NCBI GenBank assembly: GCA_036362985.1
Contig: JAYGXS010000001.1
Span: forward strand, 34,250,215 to 34,314,214
Reading direction: 5' to 3'
DNA: 64,000 nucleotides
DNA from: Ligula intestinalis
Taxonomy: Eukaryota > Platyhelminthes > Cestoda > Diphyllobothriidea > Diphyllobothriidae
Part shown: one piece after another, positions 55,576-64,000 of the stretch
Layout of the letters: every line of letters begins with the position of its first letter
Position numbering within the stretch: the stretch's first letter is position 1
Notes under the pieces: generated by a model
What the model was told of the DNA's origin: nothing
What the model saw: the letters and a program-made list of their open reading frames with translations, nothing else
Database searches by the model: none
Program-made: the position numbers and the translations under genes

Positions 55576-58132
55576 CATGGTGGGATACTATGTTAGCATT
55601 TGAGGTAACTCCCTTCTTTTGGTGTTGCCGAGGGATACTTACTCATGACTCCATTTAAACCCGAAAGTTAGTAATTGAAAACACCTTGATTATCCTTCGC
55701 TGACTCGTATATGTTTTTTGCTGTAAACGCATGTTCGTTAAATATCTGTGCGTTAGTGCTCCACCCCTAACCGTGAGCTCCATGAATCAGCCGTGCGTAA
55801 GGTGTGGTTGACCGGAAAAGGGGACACACTGGCCACTGACATGACTTCACCTGACAACGCTGACGCTGTGTGCGATCCTGGCCACGGAACTGCATTCACA
55901 CGATGTGGCAGCAGTACCTTGGATTCTCTGAAGTCCGGTACCAAAGAGCAGGTCGGACGGAATTTTAGAATAAGGCTGTGATCGAGAGATAAAACGCAAC
56001 CACAATAAGTTAGAAGTACAAACCACCGGATTATTCGTAGCTAGCTCATGTGGGCGTTTTCAATATTTATTTGTTAAACAGCTGTGTGTGCATGCTTCAC
56101 TCCTGCCTCCAAGAACCGAGCTTCGCTGCAGGCAGGTACACAAAGCCAGTACGGACGCCACACTGGCTCATTACATGCCCACATCGGCAAGGCTGACTCC
56201 GGAAGAGACAGTTACTGAGTTGCGTTCACGTGACAGGCCATAGAGAGAGTGTGTGCCTGTGAAACGTTCAAGCCACGCTGGCCATGTTGTTCAATCCAAT
56301 GACCGGTCAGCTGACCGGCTCAGAGAACTTACGGATGCGGCAGTTGGGGAAGAAAGAATGAGATTGATAGGGACGAACGCATCATGATTGAGAATAAATT
56401 CATTTCTTAATTATAGCAAAGTTGACGCGCTTGTATGTTGCATGACGAGCCTTTAGTGGTAGCATGGAAATTGAAGAAGACGTGGAAGGTTCGTTTGTCT
56501 TCAGAATGAAGATTAGGTTAAAATTTCATTTTTTAATGTTGTCTTGATTGGACTGTCACTTTCATCAGATCCGTTGCTCCAGAACGGCACGGTTGCACAG
56601 CGCCTATGGCACCCTATGTTTGCATTCGAGGTGCCTCTTTGATATTGGCAGCACTGAAGGATTTTTCCAAATGACCCCTTAGTTTAGAAACAGAGCAACT
56701 TTATGGCTCAAAAAGTTTTTTTAAATATTTACTAGTATTCATTAAAAATGTGTGCGCACGTGATCCACCCAACCAATCATCTTTATCAATCAGCCATGCG
56801 TCAGGTGCGGTGGACCGGAAAAAGTGACACACTGGCAATGGCATGCGTTAAGCTGGCAACTCTGACACCGTGTGCGATCTTGGCTACTGAACTGCCTTCA
56901 CATGATATGGCAGTGCTGCCAAAGCATATGCTACTATAAAGGAGCTGTCGCGCTTGCTCCAGCGATAGATATTACACCTCGTAGGCCAAGGACACACTTT
57001 GAGGGCCCTCACATGCACCAACACAGCTCCGGATCGGCAGGTGTGGCACACAGCCAAAAGAACCGCAACAGTTATCCGCGAATTCAACCACCAAGCCCGA
57101 GGCTCACAGAAATCCCGTGCTAAAAGTGCCACAAACACATCTACTTTACCAGCGGCATTCTAGTTTGCTGATCTTCATGCATCGCTGGTAAAATTTAATC
57201 ACGATCAATCTACATAACGAAACGTGACTGTCCATAACTCCTACCAGCAGTACAAACTCATTTTCAACTTTCCTTCACTACGGCCGCGCATTTGATTTTA
57301 AAAGCTAGCCTAAATTTGTTCTTTGTGTGTCCGTCGGAATGCTAGGAATGATGGATCCCGCATATGCACACATGGTCGAGTAGATCCTTGGGTAGTCCCT
57401 GTGTGTTTGTGTATGCAGACGGGGAGGGGATGTCCGGTGTTTCGATTCTCAATAGACGCTTGTCAATCAAGGTTCACGTCCACTGTTTTAGGACATTGAG
57501 ACATCACGTGGGCCTATAAGGTCATAAAGGCATAATTCGCAGAGGGACAACACAGGCTGCGAGCTTTGACAACGACCACCTCCACCTGCATCTACAAACA
57601 CGCTAAGGTGGACTGAAAGTGACGCCGCTGTGGCCCCTGACATGCGTTCAGCTGACAACACGTAGTGCATTTGAGATCTTGGCTACTGAACTGCACTCAC
57701 ATGACAGGCCCTGGACAGTGACCTTCGAGCCACACCAACCATTATATACGGCCAGTTAGCTGACAGCCTCAAAGAGCTCATCAATGTGTGGGAAAAGCAG
57801 GAGAAAATGAAACCTTTATTGTGCCATCCATCCTGATTGCACGTTCTCAGTTATAGAATAGTTTACGCGTCGTTCGGACGGATTAGGCGCATCATCCAAA
57901 CAAGTACTTTGTTAACTGTGAGGTTACTAGCGGCCCTCGCAGACAAGGAGAACAACAACGATGAGTGACTCCTATCAATCACCTACATTTCAGTAGGCTA
58001 TTCAGTAGTCTTTCACAGGTGCGGCAAACGAGTTCAATCAAGTAGCAGGGAAAAGACTTGAGGTTCACAAGAATCAAATTCCTCTAAGCGTGATGGTTAA
58101 CGTTAAAACCCTATCCGCACGTCCATAGTATC
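55576..58132 (-). repeat. Array A repeat, inverted copy (segment 3)
   Basis: This segment matches about 8,450-9,950 of copy 1 and, for 56.9-57.2 kb, the fuller version in copy 2 (13,060-13,370). CGTCGTTCGGACGGATTAGG at about 57,869 is the complement of about 8,945-8,965. Its far end, near 58,132, defines one edge of the repeat. Open frames at 55,753-55,981 and 56,748-57,138 are repeat shadows. Confidence 0.6.
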
Positions 58133-58200
58133 GGTTGGTTTTAAGGATACGGGTTGAACTCACCGGCATTTTAAGCCCGGGAAATTTTAACAGAGCAAAC

Positions 58201-58267
58201 ATGACTGAGACCGACAGTTCAACCACCGCTTTCGACGATGTCCACCACGAGCCTCAGCAAGCTGAAG
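58201..58267 (+). CDS. Candidate first coding exon with splice donor
   Basis: An ATG in a good context (AAACATGA) opens a frame reading MTETDSSTTAFDDVHHEPQQ, AE and one extra base. It then meets AAG followed by GTAAGC, a strong 5' splice donor, at 58,267/58,268. The acidic, Ser/Thr-rich start with no repeat similarity looks like a real protein N-terminus. It begins 70 bp after array A ends, in a GC-richer stretch. The frame continues open to 58,425 without splicing. No second exon was found. The protein family is unknown. Confidence 0.3.
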
Positions 58268-58939
58268 GTAAGCGCGCTGACTCCCGTGGGATTATTTTAA
58301 AAGTGGACTTGCAGAGAATTTACCTTACTCTCTCACCACTCCCACGCGCGGACCCGATGTCAAGACTAAAGTCGAGAAATCCCGAGGTGAGAGAGCGCGC
58401 AGGCGGCTGTCGCGGCCAACACTAAACACGCGTACCAACAACACACCTCGCTAGGTAGGTTGCCGCCTGTGAACCCCATAAATGCCGCATAAGAAATGAG
58501 CTACTGAGCCCAACTTTCAGCCCGCAAAACGACACTCCCCACAACAAGACACACACTGGGCCGACTGCGGTGTCCAAGTTGTCCTGCCGGTTGGCTACCC
58601 TTCATACCACGGCCTTTAGCGCACCATGACAGCTTCAGGCACATCACATTGTTTCCAGTGAGGAAATAAATACGCTGAGGATCGACCTCACTCTCACCCC
58701 CCCCCCTCCACCACCACAAACATGAGCACTATCGTCATCAATGCAGACCCATTAATAACCTGTATTTACTGAAACCGCGCATTCGAAACAGGAACTGGCC
58801 TTGTCCTTTGCCTGCGTGTTTCTGCTGTACGACCGGCGAACCTATGCCCAAACCTTTATCATATCCAGTAATCAAACTTTAACTACTATACTGATTTAAG
58901 ATATTCATACAGTATGGCCCAAAAATTGTGCAACATGCG
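58268..58939. other. Unassigned GC-richer DNA
   Basis: If the exon at 58.20 kb is real, this would be the start of its first intron. A run of C lies at about 58,698-58,708. The minus-strand frame at 58,501-58,719 overlaps it and has no motif. Confidence 0.3.
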
Positions 58940-60420
58940 TAACTTTGTTAAAGTTTGATCATTTTTGGCATACCAGCGTGAACACATTTACCAAAACTTA
59001 GCAATAATAATGAACAACATTAGGCAAATTTAAAACTTAAAAAAATTATAAGAAGTACTAAGTGTTTGTTAACAAAATAAAATTTTCCCAATAATGCCCA
59101 AGTTCTGGGGACGTAAAAATAGCTCTAAATTAGAACAATAAATTTTAATATTTTCTGACATTCAAAAAGTAAGGTAACCACCTTCCTCATCAAAAAATAA
59201 ATTTGCTTTGGTCAACTTTTTTTCCCTTTTTAATTTATGGATACTTATTTATTGAATATCGCCCTTCAAATTTCGGCATACTTTCCAACGTTGTCAGTGT
59301 CTTTATTTGTTTATTTATCAAGTAAGATTCTGTTCAACGTTTACCTCAAAATCTTTAAAATGAGATATACGTCAAGAGCATTTACCGAAAAAAATGGGTT
59401 GTTGGACAAACATTCTTATGGAGATGGCCACGGGAGCATATTTAGAAATATCTCAATACAGCAAACCACATTGTCGAGAAAAAATAATGTCCACAACAGA
59501 ATTCTGATATTGTTATTCCGAAGATTAATAAAAAATTTACATAAAAGGTTACTTTTTTAAAAAAACGCTTGAATTGGTATATAGCTGACGAACTTCTGTG
59601 TATATTACCTTTACCCAAGGTAACGTCAAAATCGAACTGGAGCCTTTTGAAATTTTTTTATAATTTACCTGAAGAATAACGATTCAATTTCACTGGAAAG
59701 GAAAGAACTTTCCTTTCTTTTTATAATGGATTATTTTCCGTCATAGTGGATTACTTTTAGAATCTGTTATAAGTTTCGAATGCAAAAACGAGTGGCCATA
59801 TATTTGGCCATTTTTGAAATGATATTTATTCTTCTGTCTGTTTCGTTACGAAATAATGCCTAAGCGGAGCGTAGTGTTAAAAAAAGTATATTTCTACATG
59901 ATTTACATTAATAAGCCCTTTTTTAAATTGCTTCATGGGAACATATATGGACATTTTATCTATTCGCCATGTAGGCGATGTGTTAAAGCAAATGCGACTG
60001 AAACGTTTTTGTTGCGGTTCTATGTGAAAAAACTTCACAGGTTAACTAAACATAAATTTCAATGCATTAATCGTTCCTGGTTTCTGAAAAAAAATGCGAC
60101 TCCTTAAACTTTGACTCACTTGCACCTGCACAATTTCGGACGGGGATACGTGATGCAGTTTTTAATTTATTCTGGACTTCTTCCATAGCACAATGCATAT
60201 TCATCAAATGTTTGGTTCTGTCGTACATAATGTCGTAGAAAACTCCTTCTATATGAGACAACTTAAATGCCGCCAAAGTTAGTGCACATTACCCTGAATA
60301 AACTTGACTCAAATGGCTATTATCCTAAGTAAAAGGCTTTCCTAGTATTAAATCCACTCAGTGAATCAAAATAAAGCGACCAAATATTTCGTCATGAAAG
60401 CTGCATGATTTTTGAGCTAT
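58940..60420 (+). repeat. Long direct repeat R, copy 2
   Basis: This is the second copy of the AT-rich repeat at 44,860-46,010. It is longer because of insertions near 59.6-59.8 kb. Frames at 59,237-59,560 (107 codons) and 59,856-60,107 (83 codons) are Lys/Phe/Tyr-rich as expected for AT-rich DNA, and the corresponding parts of copy 1 have different frames. I therefore do not treat them as genes. Confidence 0.55.
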
Positions 60421-62130
60421 GCTGTACATAACATGCATCTATTCGCGGCTACATGCTCATCGATAAAATTTACCGGTGGAGTAATTTAGTCTTCTCCCCA
60501 CCTGTTTACCCAAACACACATGGAGTACTCACGGATCTGCTCGACCAAATGTACGTATGCGTGATCTATCAGTAACACATCGCATGATACTCACGCGGCT
60601 TGCGTGTGAAGCTGTTTGCCATTGTTGGTATGACGAGCAAAAACGGGTTGATGGTAGGATGCTGTAATTTCACTCAGAGCAGAACAGTTTACGTTGATGA
60701 AAATAGGCCCTGTGGAATAAAAAGGATGTCTGTGTGTGCCAGGCGTTAGACGGAGACCTTCAAATAACACCGATTTATCTACTTTACCTCATTAGCGCTT
60801 GGTTGGCAGACCCAGAGTGCTCAGAGTTGACAGATATACCCTCAAGAAAACTCAGCAAATTTCTCCGTTACGGGACCCTCCTTCGTTTCAACCTGTCATA
60901 ACACTTGGCCCTGTTCCCTAACCAACCCTTATCCTAACACCAATCCCAACTGGTTACTTAATCTTATTTTTAACCCAACCAAACCGTAACCTTACGCTTA
61001 ACCTTGAACATAGCCTCTCTGTTAAGCTATTTACAAGGTTCAGTGAGAAATATAGCCTTTGTATAACACACCTTTATAAACCAAATAAGCAGGCAAGTTA
61101 TTGTAATAAAAACTAAGGATTTGCAAATTGGGCTGTCACCGAAAAAGTTCTCTAACTATTTTATCTGATGATTGATCCGCGATGGATTTCGAAACGTCAG
61201 GCTGATAAAATCCCTCTCACAGCGATCATATTTGCTTTTTTTACTCTATGGCTGTTATTCTAAAAGTCGGGCAACACGTAACTTCAGAAACCCAGCTTTT
61301 TGAACAAGCTACCTTCCGGTCGTATGTACACCTACACAACGTAAAAGTTGCAACGTAAGACGCACGAGTTCTTCCGCTTCCTTTTCCATGCCATTATAAT
61401 TTCAACTATCTATTCATGCTCGAACTCATTCACTAGAAAACTTTACTTGAAAAATGTTATCACACGGTTAAAATTTATTTTTTAAATGTTCCTAATGATT
61501 ATGAACTCGACTTGCACTTACAAATGTATTCAGGAATTCCAAACTCCAACCTGTAAATGTTCCGTCCAGAAAGAATCATACATTCGGATGAGGTATTTAG
61601 AAGAGTACATATAGAGATCGTAACTATTTGCAGGGTCGTTTTGTATTGTAGCCTGCTTTGCAAGCAGCCTTAATAAATGTAAGGCTAAGATGCCTGATGA
61701 ATGGACATTCCACGGTCTTAAAAAGCCATCTATTTGAATATTTTTAGAACGCTTCCTTCAAGTAAAAATGTGAAGACCGCTTAATCCGCTGTGAACTGCG
61801 TACTGTAAAAAATGATAAAATCTATTGCCTTTCTAAAATATGAAGTATTTGTTCCCCGGTACGGATCTAATAAGAACGTAGATAGCAGGGTTTATTGAGT
61901 TCAATAAATTCACGACGGCTTATCACCTGCATCCGTCATTGCATGAGTCAGATGACGGTTAGAAGCATACAGCAGATTGAATTTCACGGAATATCAATGT
62001 GCAACAGCAAGGATCCTAGTTCAGTGTAAATAATGATTAATTGAAGCGCATTGCATTAAATCAGCCCATAAGGAAAAAGGGGGGATGAAGTTTGTGCAAA
62101 TCAAATCGTGATTAACACTAGCTGCAAGGT
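60421..62130. other. Unassigned DNA
   Basis: No gene recognised. About 60,908-61,015 contains irregular CCTAAC, CCAACC and CTTAACC words resembling a decayed telomere-like repeat. Nothing else stands out. Confidence 0.35.
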
Positions 62131-62134
62131 GATT

Positions 62135-62345
62135 GGAGATTGATCACGTGGTCTAACTGCTTGCATAGGTCGGCTTTCTCCCGTCGTATATAGGTTGCTT
62201 CCAAGTAGCACAGGGTTTGATTTGTTCGTGCCTGAACAAGTACTCGGAAAGCTGCCTTCAGATCGACAGAGTGACCACTGTCTATTAGGTGTTTAGTAAT
62301 CGAAGATCATGGTACTTTGTCTTTTTGCTTGAAAAGGCAATTTGA
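62135..62345 (-). pseudogene. PLE endonuclease C-terminal remnant
   Basis: The minus-strand reading gives KHLIDSGHSVDLKAAFRVLV, then QARTNQTLCYLEATYIRREK, then ADLCKQLDHVINL. It matches the remnants at 34.6-34.8 kb and 11.5 kb, with the His-containing GH box and the VLVxARTxxxLxYLEAxYIRR block. The reading is open over about 55 codons. The catalytic GIY-YIG part is absent. Confidence 0.65.
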
Positions 62346-62455
62346 CAAGTGTTTAGTGGCCCTAGCTGCCAGTTGGCTCATTCCCCTATAGGCTGAGTAA
62401 ATTTAGTTTCCTTCAGTTGATAATTATTTAAATTGAACTATGATCCTTGTTGTTA

Positions 62456-63427
62456 TACTGTAGACGCCGTTGATCATGCAATATATCGACATATGCGAAA
62501 GACTAATACACTTTCGCTAATCGGAATTGACTACAGTTTTAATACTGATTATCGTGTTGTCTATTCTGAAGTCATTTCAGTCAGTATAGGATGCTGGCTT
62601 TTTAAGGAGCTTCGTTCCGACTCCTAGCAAAACGTTTCTATTGTAAACACTGACTACTTAAGTAGTATGCCTTCGTATCATTGATTTTGACTGCCTTTAT
62701 AAATTCAACTATATTTTGTGGCATACATACACTAAAAAAATTATTTCTTGTACATGTTGATAACAACTTACGCCTTCTTTAAATTTTGTACTCAAACAAA
62801 GGGTAGGTTTCGGTTTTAAAAAAAGTTGCCCAATCGCCAATTAATTTTCTAGCCTAGTGACTGCTTTACTCGAATTCAAGGTTTAGAAACTGCGCACTGT
62901 GTAAGTCTTGTTTAAGGAAAAGAACATTTTCACCGAAAGTCTGAAGAAGAGGTCAAACAGTTGTCATCAAATATTGCGATAAATGTGGAACATATCTTAT
63001 GCAGATATGACTTTTTATGAATAAACGCCTCATAGTTGAAGTAAAGCTAATAATAAGCAACTTTTTTAAACCCAAAAGCTTCCCTTCTTTCAAGTTTGAA
63101 ATTTAAAGAAGGCCTTATTTGCTATCAAGATGCACAAGAAATAATGTTTCGTCTATTTTTTCCATAAAACATATTGGAATTTATAAAGGCAGTCAAAATC
63201 AATGATAAAAAAGCCTACTACTTGAGTTGTCAGTTTTTACAATAGAAACGTTTTGCTAGGAGTCGGAACGAAGCTCCTTAAAAAGCCAGCATCCTATACT
63301 GACTGAAATGACTTCAGAATAGACTACACGATACTCAGTATCACAACTGGAGTCAATTCTGATTAGCAAAAAAGTATTAGTCTTTCGCATATGTCGAAAT
63401 ATTGCATGATCAACGGCGTCTACTGTA
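62456..63427. repeat. FB fold-back repeat, complete copy (972 bp)
   Basis: It starts TACTGTAGACGCCGTTGATC and ends GATCAACGGCGTCTACTGTA. The arms pair well: left GACATATGCGAAAGACTAAT and AGTATAGGATGCTGGC, right TATTAGTCTTTCGCATATGT and GCCAGCATCCTATACT. The flanking dinucleotide is TA on both sides. This is the best-preserved arm pair in the window. The frame at 62,433-62,627 is an arm shadow. Confidence 0.75.
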
Positions 63428-64000
63428 CATTTAAATTATGTGAAATTCAATGTATTTTATGCTTCTAATCATTATCTGATACATGCAACAACAAGATGCA
63501 GTTGAAAAGCCGTCGAAAAATTAGTTGAATTCAAAAAAACCTACTATCTTAAATATATCTTAATTTATAAGGACTTTTAAAACAAAAGGGAAAAATAAGA
63601 ACTCCTTTGCAGGCATTTTGCAACCAGGTGTAGTCCTCGCAGACAGCGTAATGAAGTGACTGAACTCTCTTTTGATTATGCTGCACGATAAATAATGTTT
63701 CAGTCCTACTCAATAATATGTTTTCGGTCGAAAAACAATCTTCAAATTTCGGTTAATATTTCATGATTAAACGCATAGGCCAATAGGTTGCAACATTACC
63801 TCCTGCATACACTTTGGAATACTGCAGGTTCACTCCAATGCGCAGAAGAGGTAATTTGCAAGGTGTAGACTATTGTTATGTTCTCTCCAACTAAAGTGTC
63901 CACTATGTGTCTTTAAGTTTGAAAGCGCCAAATAGTCTACGGGCTGTTTAATGCAATTTATCTCCCTCCTGCGCCCAACTCAATCGAACTTAGCCCCTCT
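63428..64000. other. Unassigned AT-rich DNA
   Basis: No gene or repeat was recognised to the end of the window. Confidence 0.35.

Noticed and set aside
59237..59560. 107-codon plus-strand frame
   Set aside because: It lies in AT-rich repeat R, and the equivalent position in the other copy is not open in the same way.

Overview
The window reads as repeat-dominated nuclear DNA from a metazoan. A flatworm, and more specifically a tapeworm, is the best guess. The grounds are the mix of GIY-YIG Penelope-like elements (PLEs), an RTE-type LINE, a CR1/Jockey-type LINE, a Ty3/Gypsy remnant and tRNA-derived SINEs, AT-rich intergenic DNA, very low gene density, and hammerhead-ribozyme-like motifs at PLE ends. 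The species call is inference. No complete host gene was recognised. The only host-gene hints are a possible first coding exon with a splice donor at 58.20 kb and a CpG-rich island at 5.2 kb.

Layout. 0-8.4 kb: unassigned DNA with a tRNA-derived SINE (1.25 kb), one half and one whole copy of a fold-back repeat (FB), a decayed PLE (2.4-4.55 kb) and the CpG-rich island. 8.45-23.45 kb: a mosaic array of a roughly 4-kb repeat (array A, three direct copies), interrupted by a 183-bp inverted PLE scrap, a 554-bp PLE deletion derivative, a 3.1-kb RTE-type LINE, and a Gypsy LTR with integrase tail. 24-36.9 kb: many PLE fragments, including two head-to-head inverted dimers (24.0-25.6 and 35.1-36.9 kb), plus a fold-back pair of tRNA-derived SINEs at 32.5-33.0 kb. 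37-48 kb: AT-rich DNA with three FB copies and the first copy of a long direct repeat (R). 49.1-58.1 kb: array A again in inverted orientation, interrupted by a nearly full-length PLE (49.45-52.20 kb) and a 5'-truncated LINE (53.93-55.58 kb). 58.2-64 kb: the candidate exon, the second copy of R, a PLE endonuclease scrap and a fifth complete FB copy.

The two orientations of array A act as each other's empty sites. This shows directly what was inserted: a 10-bp target-site duplication (TSD) flanks the RTE LINE, 10 bp the large PLE, 9 bp the deletion PLE and 13 bp the mini inverted PLE. A 12-bp TSD flanks the 35-kb inverted PLE dimer outside the array.

The most interesting signals are RNA-like structures at PLE ends. 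One PLE family carries a canonical hammerhead core (CUGAUGA...GAAA) with a palindromic stem III. A second family carries a variant core in which positions 3 and 8 read A and U in two copies, and the same tail also ends a CR1/Jockey-type LINE. The second theme is that PLE copies here repeatedly occur as inverted dimers that entered the genome as single units.
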